NCBI RefSeq assembly: GCF_027531905.1
Contig: NZ_JAPZSU010000012.1
Span: 1 to 64,000 of the forward strand
Length of the DNA: 64,000 bases
From: Flavobacterium sp.
GTDB taxonomy: Bacteria; Bacteroidota; Bacteroidia; Flavobacteriales; Flavobacteriaceae
Direction of reading: 5' to 3'
Below the pieces are notes generated by a model. It searched no databases, was not told the DNA's origin, and worked only from the letters and a program-made list of their open reading frames with translations. Of the stretch, positions 44,971 through 54,187 are shown one piece after another; position 1 is the first letter of the stretch, and each line of letters starts with the position of its first letter. The position numbers and the translations under genes were made by a program.

Positions 44971-45107
44971 GTAGCTAGTAATCGTTTTAATGAAAGACGT
45001 TCCTTTTTTTGCAGTGTTACAGTTTTTGAAAAAAAATATAGTTAAAGGTATCAAAATAAAGATATTTAAGACGAAAAGCTTTATTTTCAATTTCGTTCTT
45101 TTCTTTT

Positions 45108-45213
45108 GGAGCAGAAAGTTTTGGCTTTTTTGTAAGCAAAGTCCCGCTGTTCGTTATATCTTTGCTTTTATAAAGAAAAAAAGCAAAGGATGCCACTACC
45201 ATCGGGGCTAGCA
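45108..45213. repeat. Structured intergenic repeat element, copy 2
   Basis: A 10-bp hairpin (CTTTGCTTTT at 45160-45169, AAAAGCAAAG at 45179-45188) is bracketed by gctgttcgtt (45146-45155) and cactaccatc (45194-45203). Both brackets match the 22.6-kb element with one change each (9 of 10). The region after it reads atcggggctagcag. No gene is seen within it. Confidence 0.6.
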
Positions 45214-45370
45214 GTTAGTATTGTTTTTCTTTTGCTGGCAAACTGTAAAATATACCTTTACCTTTTTCGTTTTAAAAGCTCTGGCACAAAGATTGTCTTT
45301 GCTAGTGTGAATAATACAACGCCAAACGGCATAAGTATTGAATTCCAGATAAATAAAAAGTATAAATCAT

Positions 45371-45378
45371 TAACTTTG
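45371..45378 (+). promoter_or_regulatory. Putative -7 box TAACTTTG of lon
   Basis: TAACTTTG matches TAnnTTTG and lies 45 bases before the lon ATG. A TTG at the standard spacing was not found, so the -33 region is unclear. Confidence 0.45.
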
Positions 45379-45423
45379 CATTGAATGACTTTTCATTTAA
45401 TGACAAAATGACTTAATAACGAT

Positions 45424-47877
45424 ATGTCAAATCACAAAATACTTACAATTGACAACTTGTCACTTCAAGAATTTGATTCCGAATCAGATTTAATTCCACT
45501 TTTAACTCCCGAGGATGAAGAGGAAATGAACAACGAAATATTGCCAGAGACACTACCAATTTTGCCTTTGCGCAACACCGTTTTGTTTCCTGGGGTAGTG
45601 ATTCCTATTTCTGCAGGAAGAGATAAATCCATCAAATTAATCAATGATGCCAATGCATCAGGAAAAGTGATTGGAGTTGTGGCTCAAATCAACGAAGCCG
45701 ACGAAGACCCTTCGAAAAACGATATCAACAAAATTGGTACTGTTGCCAAAATTTTACGTGTTTTAAAAATGCCTGACGGTAATGTTACCGTAATTCTGCA
45801 AGGTAAAAAGCGTTTCGAAATCGACGAAGTAGTAGCTGAAGAACCTTATCTAACAGCAACTATCAAAGAAGTTTCAGAAAAAAGACCTCGAAAAAACGAT
45901 ACTGAATTCTCGGCAATTATTGATTCTATCAAAGAATTGGCGATTAAGATTATTCAAGAAAGTCCAAATATTCCAACCGAAGCTACTTTTGCGATTAAAA
46001 ACATCGAAAGCCAGTCTTTTTTGGTGAATTTCGTGTCTTCCAATATGAATCTTTCTGTCAAAGAAAAACAAGATTTATTAGCTATTAATGGTTTAAAGGA
46101 GCGCGCATTAGAAACTTTGCGTTTTATGAATGTAGAATTGCAAAAGTTAGAATTAAAAAATGACATTCAATCCAAAGTTCGTTTTGACCTTGACCAGCAA
46201 CAAAGAGAATATTTCTTGCACCAGCAAATGAAAACCATTCAAGAAGAATTGGGAGGTGTTTCGCAGGAGGAAGAAATGGACGAAATGAGTCAAAAAGCCA
46301 AAACCAAAAAATGGGACGAAAAAACGAAACAGCACTTCGAAAAAGAGTTGTCTAAAATGCGTAGAATGAATCCTCAAGCTCCAGATTTTGGTATTCAAAG
46401 GAACTATTTAGAAATGTTTTTAGACCTTCCTTGGGGAGAGTTTTCAAAAGACAATTTTGATTTAAAACACGCTCAAAAAGTTTTAGACAAAGACCATTTT
46501 GGATTAGAGGAAGTAAAAAAACGAATGATAGAGCATTTGGCAGTTCTTAAACTAAGAAATGATATGAAATCTCCAATTATTTGTTTAACAGGGCCTCCGG
46601 GTGTTGGGAAAACTTCAATTGGTCGCTCGGTTGCAGAAGCTTTAGGAAGAGAATATGTTCGTATTTCGTTGGGTGGTTTGCGTGACGAAGCAGAAATTCG
46701 TGGTCACAGAAAAACCTACATTGGGGCAATGCCTGGACGAATCATTCAAAGTTTGAAAAAAGCAGGTACATCCAATCCAGTTTTTGTTTTAGATGAAATC
46801 GATAAATTGTCAAGTAGTCATAACGGAGATCCTTCTTCGGCTTTGTTAGAGGTTTTGGATCCTGAACAAAACAATGCTTTTTATGATAATTTCCTAGAAA
46901 TGGGGTATGATTTGTCTAAAGTAATGTTTATTGCTACTTCAAATACGATGTCGACTATACAGCCAGCCTTAAAAGATCGTATGGAAGTAATCAAGATGTC
47001 GGGCTATACTATTGAGGAAAAGGTTGAAATTGCCAAAAAACATTTATTTGCCAAACAACTTGAAGCTCACGGTTTGACTGCTAAAGATTTGACTATTGGA
47101 AAAAAACAACTAGAAAAAATCATTGAAGGTTATACTAGAGAATCTGGTGTGCGTGGTTTGGAGAATAAAATTGCTCAAATTGTTCGAAATGCCGCGAAAT
47201 CTGTTGCGATGGAGGAGGAGTACAACAAAAAAGTAACCGACGAAGACATCGTAAAAGTATTAGGCGTTCCAAGATTAGAGCGCGATAAATATGAAAGCAA
47301 TGATGTAGCAGGAGTAGTTACTGGTTTGGCTTGGACAAGTGTTGGCGGTGATATTTTATTTATAGAATCATTGATTTCTCCAGGTAAAGGAAGTATGACG
47401 ATTACTGGGAATTTAGGTAATGTGATGAAAGAATCGGCTACGATTGCTTTAGAATACATCAAAGCTAACGCTGAGTTGTTGGGCTTGAATCCTGAAATTA
47501 TTTCTAAATACAACATTCACTTACACGTTCCTGAAGGAGCTACGCCAAAAGACGGTCCAAGTGCGGGTATTGCAATGTTGACTTCTTTGGTATCCTTGTT
47601 TACACAAAAGCGAGTGAAGAAAAACTTAGCGATGACTGGCGAAATTACTTTACGTGGAAAAGTATTGCCAGTAGGTGGAATCAAAGAAAAAATATTAGCT
47701 GCTAAAAGAGCGAATATCAAAGAAATCATCCTTTGTCACGAAAATCAAAGTGATATTGATGAAATTAAATCGGAGTATTTAGAAGGACTTACGTTTCATT
47801 ATGTGAAAGAAATGAGTGAAGTTTTAGCTATCGCTATTACAAATCAAAAAGTGAAAAATGCCAAAGATTTAAAATAA
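45424..47877 (+). CDS. lon: ATP-dependent protease Lon
   Basis: The 817-residue LonA protease has an N-terminal substrate-binding LON domain (about 40-240), an AAA+ module with Walker A GPPGVGKT (390-397), and a C-terminal protease domain with the Ser-Lys dyad: Ser713 in KDGPSAG and Lys754 in GGIKEK. It degrades misfolded and regulatory proteins. It is monocistronic, with its own perfect terminator. Confidence 0.96.
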   Translation: MSNHKILTIDNLSLQEFDSESDLIPLLTPEDEEEMNNEILPETLPILPLRNTVLFPGVVIPISAGRDKSIKLINDANASGKVIGVVAQINEADEDPSKNDINKIGTVAKILRVLKMPDGNVTVILQGKKRFEIDEVVAEEPYLTATIKEVSEKRPRKNDTEFSAIIDSIKELAIKIIQESPNIPTEATFAIKNIESQSFLVNFVSSNMNLSVKEKQDLLAINGLKERALETLRFMNVELQKLELKNDIQSKVRFDLDQQQREYFLHQQMKTIQEELGGVSQEEEMDEMSQKAKTKKWDEKTKQHFEKELSKMRRMNPQAPDFGIQRNYLEMFLDLPWGEFSKDNFDLKHAQKVLDKDHFGLEEVKKRMIEHLAVLKLRNDMKSPIICLTGPPGVGKTSIGRSVAEALGREYVRISLGGLRDEAEIRGHRKTYIGAMPGRIIQSLKKAGTSNPVFVLDEIDKLSSSHNGDPSSALLEVLDPEQNNAFYDNFLEMGYDLSKVMFIATSNTMSTIQPALKDRMEVIKMSGYTIEEKVEIAKKHLFAKQLEAHGLTAKDLTIGKKQLEKIIEGYTRESGVRGLENKIAQIVRNAAKSVAMEEEYNKKVTDEDIVKVLGVPRLERDKYESNDVAGVVTGLAWTSVGGDILFIESLISPGKGSMTITGNLGNVMKESATIALEYIKANAELLGLNPEIISKYNIHLHVPEGATPKDGPSAGIAMLTSLVSLFTQKRVKKNLAMTGEITLRGKVLPVGGIKEKILAAKRANIKEIILCHENQSDIDEIKSEYLEGLTFHYVKEMSEVLAIAITNQKVKNAKDLK

Positions 47878-47895
47878 AACAAAGGTTTATTGTTA

Positions 47896-47947
47896 TTCCA
47901 AATTCCAGCTGTTTATCAAGTTTGGAATTTGGAATTTCTTTTTTTAT
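47896..47947 (+). terminator. Terminator of lon
   Basis: TTCCAAATTCCA (47896-47907) and TGGAATTTGGAA (47923-47934) form a perfect 12-bp stem, followed by a T-rich run to 47947. Confidence 0.9.
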
Positions 47948-48022
47948 AAGGGAAACCATGTTTTTATTGGATATAATTTTATCTTCGTTTTATCGTTCTA
48001 GTTAATCAAAAAAAACACCGTC

Positions 48023-49048
48023 TTGAGGGTATTCAAAAAGTTTTTAGTTGTACTCATAATTTTACTTTGTTTGCCAGTTTTTGGGCAAATAGGAGGAAGG
48101 TACACCTATCAGTTTTTGAATTTGGTTACTTCTCCTCGTCAAGCTGCTTTGGGTGGAAAAATAGTAACGATATATGATGAAGATGTCAATCAAGCGCATT
48201 TTAATCCAGCTTCGATTAATCCAGAAATGCATAATCAATTGGCGCTGAATTACGGAAGTTATTTCGGAGAAGTGAGTTATGGGACTGCCTCTTATGCCTA
48301 TACTTACGACCAGCATTTACAAACGTTTCAAGCAGGCATCAATTACATCAATTACGGAAAATTTGATGGCTATGACGAAAATGGACAAGCAACCAATTCT
48401 TTTACCGGTAGCGAAGTAGCGGTTTCTTTGGGGTACGCTTATAATATCCCTTTTACAAGTTTACATATTGGCGCCAATGCCAAAGTAATCTCATCTGTTT
48501 TAGAAAACTATAATTCATTAGGTGGTGCGCTGGATATAGGGGCGGTTTATAGAGATGAACGCAACGATGTGAATTGGGCTTTGGTGATTCGAAATATTGG
48601 AACACAATTCACTACTTATTCAGGGGTTCGTGAAAAATTACCCTTAGAAGTAATGATTGGTGTTTCTCAAGAATTAGACAATGTTCCCATTCGTTGGCAT
48701 TTGACCTTAGAGAATTTGCAACAATGGAATATTGCTTTTTCTAATCCCGTGCGTGGAGAAACAGCCATTGATGGAAGCCAAACCGAAGAGAAGGTTTCTT
48801 TTGTAAATAATGCGTTGCGCCACGTTATTTTTGGCGTAGAATTGTTCCCGAAAAGGGCATTTAACGTAAGACTTGGCTATAATTTTCGACGTGGAGAAGA
48901 ATTACGTGTAGTAGATAAACGTCATTTTTCTGGAATTTCTGTCGGTTTTGGCTTAAAAATGAACAGATTGAAATTCAATTATTCCTACTCTCGATATACC
49001 TTGGCGGCAAACACAAGTTTGTTTGGTTTGACGTTGAACTTGCAATAA
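48023..49048 (+). CDS. porQ: Type IX secretion system protein PorQ
   Basis: The 341-residue outer-membrane beta-barrel protein has a signal peptide (1-21, cut near GQIGG) and the PorQ opening GGRYTYQFLNLVTSPRQAAL. PorQ is part of the T9SS attachment complex, linked with PorU, PorV and PorZ in the export of C-terminal-domain proteins. The start codon is TTG. Its neighbour cmk, as in other flavobacteria, supports the call. Confidence 0.92.
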   Translation: MRVFKKFLVVLIILLCLPVFGQIGGRYTYQFLNLVTSPRQAALGGKIVTIYDEDVNQAHFNPASINPEMHNQLALNYGSYFGEVSYGTASYAYTYDQHLQTFQAGINYINYGKFDGYDENGQATNSFTGSEVAVSLGYAYNIPFTSLHIGANAKVISSVLENYNSLGGALDIGAVYRDERNDVNWALVIRNIGTQFTTYSGVREKLPLEVMIGVSQELDNVPIRWHLTLENLQQWNIAFSNPVRGETAIDGSQTEEKVSFVNNALRHVIFGVELFPKRAFNVRLGYNFRRGEELRVVDKRHFSGISVGFGLKMNRLKFNYSYSRYTLAANTSLFGLTLNLQ

Positions 49049-49064
49049 GAGTTTGTTAACTTTG
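49034..49064 (+). promoter_or_regulatory. Promoter of cmk
   Basis: TTG at 49034-49036, 20 bases, then TAACTTTG at 49057-49064. It overlaps the end of porQ, so cmk can be expressed on its own. The expected transcript start near 49071 leaves room for the TTG start at 49124. Confidence 0.6.
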
Positions 49065-49123
49065 TCCATTATTAAAAATCAGCAATTTTTTCATTGGGAA
49101 GATTGCAAAAAATCGCCTTCATT

Positions 49124-49819
49124 TTGAATACTAAAATCACTATCGCTATTGACGGATTCTCGTCTACAGGTAAAAGCACTTTAGCCAAACAATTAGCTAA
49201 ACATTTAGGATATATTTATGTAGATACAGGAGCAATGTACCGAGCTGTTGCATATTTTGCTATGCAAAAAGGATTTATTACTTCATCAACTTTTGATAAA
49301 TCGGCGTTGATAGCAGCGCTTCCTACTATTCAATTGTCTTTTGAATTCAATGAAACTTTAGGCTTTGCCGAAATGTATTTGAACAATGAAAATGTAGAAA
49401 CTCAAATCAGAACGATTGAAGTGTCTAATTATGTGAGTAAAGTAGCCGAGGTTTCAGCAGTGAGAGCAAAATTGGTTGAGCAACAACAAGAAATGGGAAA
49501 AAACAAAGGAATTGTGATGGACGGTCGGGATATCGGAACCGTAGTTTTTCCTGAAGCGGAACTTAAAATTTTTATGACTGCAAGCGCTGCCACTCGTGCC
49601 CAAAGACGTTTTGCTGAGTTGCAACAAAAAGGAGATGAAGTAAGCTATGAAGAAGTGCTTAAAAATGTTGAAGAACGCGATTATATTGACACACATAGAG
49701 CCGATTCGCCCTTGATTATAGCTAACGATGCCATAGAAATAGACAATTCTGATTTAAGTAAAGAAGAACAATTTAAAATTGTTTTGGATTTGGTTGACGA
49801 AGTGATTAATGCCAAGTAA
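49124..49819 (+). CDS. cmk: Cytidylate kinase
   Basis: From the TTG at 49124 the 231-residue CMP kinase begins MNTKITIAIDGFSSTGKST, with the Walker A loop GFSSTGKST and the NMP-binding DGRDIGTVVFPEAELKIFM block. An earlier TTG at 49094 adds 10 residues without homology, so the later start is preferred. It phosphorylates CMP and dCMP with ATP. Confidence 0.93.
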   Translation: MNTKITIAIDGFSSTGKSTLAKQLAKHLGYIYVDTGAMYRAVAYFAMQKGFITSSTFDKSALIAALPTIQLSFEFNETLGFAEMYLNNENVETQIRTIEVSNYVSKVAEVSAVRAKLVEQQQEMGKNKGIVMDGRDIGTVVFPEAELKIFMTASAATRAQRRFAELQQKGDEVSYEEVLKNVEERDYIDTHRADSPLIIANDAIEIDNSDLSKEEQFKIVLDLVDEVINAK

Positions 49820-49887
49820 GTTTTGTAAATCTCTTTTTAATATAGTAGATTTACCGCTTACTTTTTTTTAAAATTCAATTCGACTGT

Positions 49888-51264
49888 ATGGGAATTAAAA
49901 TTAGATTGATCATAATGAGTTTTCTTCAATTTTTTGTTTGGGGAGCTTGGCTCATTACTATTGCCAATTTTTGGTTTGGCACAAAAAGCTGGGACGGAAC
50001 ACAATTTGGATTAGTCTTTAGTACCATGGGAATTGCCTCATTGTTTATGCCTACCCTTACAGGAATTATAGCCGACAGATGGATTAATGCTGAAAAGCTT
50101 TATGGAGTTTTGCATATTTTGTATGCTTTGGTTTTGTTTTATTTGCCACAAATTACTACTCCTGATAACTTTATTTATGTGATGCTTTTGGCGATGTGTT
50201 GTTATATGCCAACGATTGCTTTGAGTAATTCTATTTCCTATACTGCCTTAAAATTGAATAATTGTGATGTAGTTAAAGATTTTCCACCGATTCGTGTTTT
50301 TGGAACCATTGGTTTTATTGTAGCCATGTGGATTACCAATTTAACTGGTAACAAAGCGTCTGCCTACCAGTTTTATATTGCTGGAATTGCTGCGATTGGA
50401 TTAGGATTGTATTCTTTTTCGTTGCCAAAGTGTAAACCACAAAATTTAATCAAAGAAAACGCTTCGTTTATGGAGCTGATGGGATTAGAGTCATTTAAAT
50501 TGTTTGCCAATTATAAAATGGCCTTGTTTTTTATCTTCTCTATGTTTTTGGGTGCCGCCTTACAGCTAACCAATGCTTATGGGGATGTGTTTTTAGATGA
50601 ATTCAAGCATTTTCCAAAATATGCCGATTCTTTTGTGGTAAAATATTCTACCATTATTATGTCGATTTCTCAAATATCTGAAACCTTGTTTATTTTAGCT
50701 ATTCCATTCTTTTTAAAGCGTTTTGGAATCAAACAAGTAATGTTGATTAGTATGTTGGCTTGGGTATTGCGATTTGGTTTGTTTGCTTTTGGAGACCCAG
50801 TGAATGGATTGTGGATGATTATTTTATCGTGTGTGGTTTACGGAATGGCTTTTGACTTCTTTAATATTTCAGGTTCATTATTTGTAGAAACCAATACGGA
50901 TGCAAAAAATCGTTCTTCGGCTCAGGGCTTGTTTATGATGATGACAAATGGGATTGGGGCTGTTTTAGGAAGTTTTACTTCGGGTTGGGCTATTGATCAG
51001 TTTTTTACTAAGTCGTTCAAGACAACAACTGAATTAGCTGGTTTTTTACAGACTGAAATTACAAATCCTAAAATGATGGAATTTATTGGGTCTCAAGGAA
51101 AAAAAGTTGCTGTTGATGGCACATTAGATTCGGTTTTATTAATGAAAGATTGGCATCACATCTGGTTGGCTTTTGCTGTCTATGCTTTGATCATAGCTAT
51201 TGCTTTTGCTTTGTTGTTCAAACATGAGCATCGTCCTTTGGATGTAGAAAACGCGCGCCATTAA
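49888..51264 (+). CDS. MFS nucleoside transporter (NupG-like)
   Basis: The 458-residue protein has 12 helices and the opening MSFLQFFVWGAWLITIANFW, common to nucleoside:H+ symporters of the NHS family. The motif NSISYTALK with the conserved RVFGTIGFIVAMW matches the NupG/XapB group. The substrate is likely a nucleoside. It is close to cmk, which could give a nucleoside-salvage link, but that is only context. Confidence 0.85.
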   Translation: MGIKIRLIIMSFLQFFVWGAWLITIANFWFGTKSWDGTQFGLVFSTMGIASLFMPTLTGIIADRWINAEKLYGVLHILYALVLFYLPQITTPDNFIYVMLLAMCCYMPTIALSNSISYTALKLNNCDVVKDFPPIRVFGTIGFIVAMWITNLTGNKASAYQFYIAGIAAIGLGLYSFSLPKCKPQNLIKENASFMELMGLESFKLFANYKMALFFIFSMFLGAALQLTNAYGDVFLDEFKHFPKYADSFVVKYSTIIMSISQISETLFILAIPFFLKRFGIKQVMLISMLAWVLRFGLFAFGDPVNGLWMIILSCVVYGMAFDFFNISGSLFVETNTDAKNRSSAQGLFMMMTNGIGAVLGSFTSGWAIDQFFTKSFKTTTELAGFLQTEITNPKMMEFIGSQGKKVAVDGTLDSVLLMKDWHHIWLAFAVYALIIAIAFALLFKHEHRPLDVENARH

Positions 51265-51332
51265 ATAATATATCAATATGATAAATCCGAGGGCAAAGAA
51301 TTGTTCTCGGATTTTTTATAATTTCAAATTAA

Positions 51333-51929
51333 TTATTTGTTTAAGGAGTCCTTAAAACATTGAATATTATACTCACTTTCAAAATCTATAATAGTTAGTA
51401 CTTGTGCTAATGTTAAGACATTTCTTTTAATTAATGTTTTCAAGAATGGATATATTGTCTCATGTTGCGCCTCAAATTCTTTTCTGAAAAAGATTTTATT
51501 ATTGACACCATTTTTTAAGCAATATTCAATCCAATTATTTGTTCCGTTTGAAGCGACTCCATTTAAATTAGGACTACGATAATTATATCTATAAAGTTCT
51601 CCCATAAAATCCCTAACCGATAGTTCAATGGTTTGAATTTCAGACATATAAATTCTGGTATTATTTACTACAAGGCTTTCTTTTTCAAAAATAATTAATC
51701 CTTCTAATTTTCCTTTGATTGGTTTAGTTCTAAATGTTCTTGTAGCAACCAAATAAATGTAAATTATTGCAAAAATTATCAATATAAAATTAATAATACT
51801 ATGATATGGTTCTAATCGTAAATTTAAAAACAAGATGATAAATACTGCCAAAAGTGGATAGTATACCAAGTTAATGGAAAGTGTAAATTTTTTGTCATCT
51901 GGGATAAAAATTTGAAACGAATTGTACAT
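51333..51929 (-). CDS. Uncharacterised membrane protein
   Basis: From Met at 51929 the 198-residue protein has two transmembrane helices near residues 22-39 and 47-64 and a cytosolic tail. I do not recognise a family. The region around IYMSEIQTIELS and FLKTLIKRNVLTLAQ has a PH-like or YcxB-like feel, but this is a guess. An upstream Met (52022) gives a 31-residue basic extension with no support. It is alone on the minus strand, divergent from rpsA. Confidence 0.5.
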   Translation of the reverse strand: MYNSFQIFIPDDKKFTLSINLVYYPLLAVFIILFLNLRLEPYHSIINFILIIFAIIYIYLVATRTFRTKPIKGKLEGLIIFEKESLVVNNTRIYMSEIQTIELSVRDFMGELYRYNYRSPNLNGVASNGTNNWIEYCLKNGVNNKIFFRKEFEAQHETIYPFLKTLIKRNVLTLAQVLTIIDFESEYNIQCFKDSLNK

Positions 51930-52103
51930 AAACTTTTTTTTCTTACAAATATATGTAATTGGTAAGAAATTGTGCAGATAAAGCTGTATGCCTCTAAGTG
52001 TGCAAATAGAGGTATTCTTCACAGCAAAAATGCCAATTCTTTCGCTTCTAAATGCTTTTATTTATTCTTATGATTTTAGTTGACAACATCTAGGGGTAAA
52101 TAT

Positions 52104-52134
52104 TTTGTCATATTGATTAAATGTTTTACTTTTG
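52104..52134 (+). promoter_or_regulatory. Promoter of rpsA
   Basis: TTTG (52104-52107), 19 bases, TACTTTTG (52127-52134): an exact fit to the Bacteroidota TTTG-N19-TAnnTTTG form. The transcript is expected to start near 52141, giving a leader of about 110 bases before the ATG at 52253. Confidence 0.8.
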
Positions 52135-52191
52135 CGCACCTTTTGGTGGATAAGAGTTTCCTTTAGGTGTCAACTATTTATGTAAAACAAC

Positions 52192-52234
52192 TTCTGTTTT
52201 TTCTCTCGCTTTAAGAAACTCAAGAAAAACAGAA
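52192..52234 (+). promoter_or_regulatory. Leader hairpin before rpsA
   Basis: TTCTGTTTTT (52192-52201) and AAAAACAGAA (52225-52234) pair perfectly over 10 bp with a 23-base loop, 18 bases before the start codon. In other bacteria ribosomal protein S1 represses its own mRNA through leader structure, so an autoregulatory site is possible, but the sequence alone does not prove this. Confidence 0.5.
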
Positions 52235-52252
52235 TACAAATTTTTTATCAGC

Positions 52253-54028
52253 ATGTCTGAACAATTAAAATCACAAGAAGAGTTTTTAGCAAATTTTAAC
52301 TGGCATAACTTCGAAGAAGGGATCGATGCAGTAGATGAGAAAAACTTATTAGAATTCGAAGAACTAGTATCAAAAACTTTCATCGCTACAGATCAAGAAG
52401 AAGTTGTTGAAGGAGTAGTTGTTAGAATTACAGATAGAGACGTTATCGTTGATATCAACGCTAAATCGGAAGGTGTTATTTCATTAAATGAATTCCGTTA
52501 CAACCCAAATTTAAAAGTTGGAGACAAAGTAGAAGTATTAATTGACATCCGTGAGGACAAAACTGGTCAATTGGTATTATCTCACAGAAAAGCTCGTACT
52601 ATTAAATCATGGGATAGAGTTATTGCTGCAAACGAAACAGGTGAAATCGTAACTGGTTTTGTAAAATGCAGAACTAAAGGTGGTATGATCGTTGATGTTT
52701 TCGGAATTGAAGCATTCTTACCAGGATCTCAAATTGATGTTAAACCAATTAGAGATTACGATGTATACGTAAACAAAAACATGGAATTCAAAGTGGTAAA
52801 AATCAACCACGAATTCAAAAACGTTGTAGTATCTCACAAAGCGCTTATCGAAGCGGATATTGAAGTACAGAAAAAAGAAATCATCGGTCAATTACAAAAA
52901 GGACAAGTATTAGAAGGTGTTGTTAAAAACATTACTTCTTATGGTGTGTTCATTGACTTAGGTGGTGTTGATGGATTAATTCACATTACTGACCTTTCTT
53001 GGAGTAGAATCAACCACCCAAGTGAAGTGCTTGAATTAGACCAAAAATTAAACGTAGTAATCCTTGATTTCGATGATGAGAAAACAAGAATTCAATTAGG
53101 ATTGAAACAATTAAACGCTCACCCATGGGATGCTTTAGATGCTAACTTAGCTGTTGGTGACAAAGTGAAAGGTAAAGTAGTAGTTATCGCTGACTACGGT
53201 GCTTTCATTGAAGTAGCTGAAGGTGTTGAAGGTTTAATCCACGTTTCTGAAATGTCATGGTCTACTCACTTACGTTCTGCTCAAGATTTCGTAAAAGTAG
53301 GAGATATCGTTGAAGGAGTTATTTTAACTTTGGATAGAGATGACCGTAAAATGTCATTAGGTATCAAACAATTGACTCAAGATCCTTGGACTGACATTAC
53401 TTCTAAATACCCTGTAGGTTCTAAACATACAGGTATCGTTAGAAACTTTACAAACTTTGGTATTTTCGTAGAATTAGAAGAAGGAATTGATGGATTAATC
53501 TATATTTCTGACTTATCTTGGACTAAGAAAATCAAACACCCATCTGAATTTGTAAATGTTGGTGAAAAATTAGACGTAGTGGTATTAGAATTAGATGTTG
53601 ATGGACGTAAATTATCTTTAGGTCACAAACAAACTACTGCTAATCCTTGGGATCAATACGAAGATTCTTTCGCTGTAGGAACGATCCACAATGGTGAAAT
53701 TTCTGAAATCGTTGACAAAGGAGCTACTGTAGAATTTGGAGATGATATCGTTGCATTCATTCCTACGCGTCACCTTGAAAAAGAAGACGGTAAGAAATTG
53801 AAAAAAGGCGAATCTGCAGATTTCAAAGTAATTGAATTCAATAAAGAATTTAAAAGAGTAGTGGCTTCTCACACCGCTATCTTCCGTGAAGAAGAAGAGA
53901 AAAACGTGAAAGCTGCAACTGAAAATACTTCATCTGCTTCTACTAATGCACCTGCAGCAACTTTAGGAGATAACAATGATGTATTAGCTGCATTGAAAGC
54001 TAAAATGGAAAAATCAGAGAAAAAATAA
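52253..54028 (+). CDS. rpsA: 30S ribosomal protein S1
   Basis: The 591-residue protein carries six S1 repeats, seen for example in GVVKNITSYGVFIDLGGVDG (third), KGKVVVIADYGAFIEVAEG (fourth) and IVRNFTNFGIFVELEEGIDG (fifth). S1 binds mRNA and helps start translation, which matters in Bacteroidota because Shine-Dalgarno sites are mostly lacking. A C-terminal low-complexity tail rich in Ala, Ser and Thr follows. It has a clear promoter and terminator. Confidence 0.96.
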   Translation: MSEQLKSQEEFLANFNWHNFEEGIDAVDEKNLLEFEELVSKTFIATDQEEVVEGVVVRITDRDVIVDINAKSEGVISLNEFRYNPNLKVGDKVEVLIDIREDKTGQLVLSHRKARTIKSWDRVIAANETGEIVTGFVKCRTKGGMIVDVFGIEAFLPGSQIDVKPIRDYDVYVNKNMEFKVVKINHEFKNVVVSHKALIEADIEVQKKEIIGQLQKGQVLEGVVKNITSYGVFIDLGGVDGLIHITDLSWSRINHPSEVLELDQKLNVVILDFDDEKTRIQLGLKQLNAHPWDALDANLAVGDKVKGKVVVIADYGAFIEVAEGVEGLIHVSEMSWSTHLRSAQDFVKVGDIVEGVILTLDRDDRKMSLGIKQLTQDPWTDITSKYPVGSKHTGIVRNFTNFGIFVELEEGIDGLIYISDLSWTKKIKHPSEFVNVGEKLDVVVLELDVDGRKLSLGHKQTTANPWDQYEDSFAVGTIHNGEISEIVDKGATVEFGDDIVAFIPTRHLEKEDGKKLKKGESADFKVIEFNKEFKRVVASHTAIFREEEEKNVKAATENTSSASTNAPAATLGDNNDVLAALKAKMEKSEKK

Positions 54029-54049
54029 TTTTTTTGATTTAATGATAGT

Positions 54050-54087
54050 AATCCTGTCTTGTTGTAAACAAGGCAGGATTTTTTTTA
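54050..54087 (+). terminator. Terminator of rpsA
   Basis: AATCCTGTCTTG (54050-54061) pairs with CAAGGCAGGATT (54069-54080) over 12 bp, with one wobble pair, followed by eight or more T. Confidence 0.9.
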
Positions 54088-54135
54088 TGTATGCATTTCA
54101 AAGTTTTTTGTTTTTTATTAATAATCAACTAATTG

Positions 54136-54166
54136 TTTGTTTTTTGTATGAAAATGTTTATATTTG
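54136..54166 (+). promoter_or_regulatory. Promoter of the CHU_C surface protein operon
   Basis: TTTG (54136-54139), 19 bases, TATATTTG (54159-54166). The box overlaps the TTG at 54164, so translation must begin later, at the ATG at 54188. Confidence 0.85.
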
Positions 54167-54187
54167 ATAAATAAAAAAAATAATCGT

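Larger units (their letters stand above)
45091..45423. other. Intergenic region before lon
   Basis: Between the sigma factor and lon this region has a structured repeat (45108-45213) and a putative lon promoter box TAACTTTG (45371-45378). A 64-codon frame at 45190-45384 starts within the repeat and has no support. Nothing else is evident. Confidence 0.6.
51930..52252. other. Region between the membrane protein gene and rpsA
   Basis: This 323-base stretch contains the rpsA promoter (52104-52134) and a 118-base untranslated leader with a hairpin (52192-52234). Nothing else with coding capacity is supported. Confidence 0.6.

Noticed and set aside
45190..45384. 64-codon frame before lon
   Set aside because: It starts in the structured repeat and runs into the probable lon promoter; no homology is seen.
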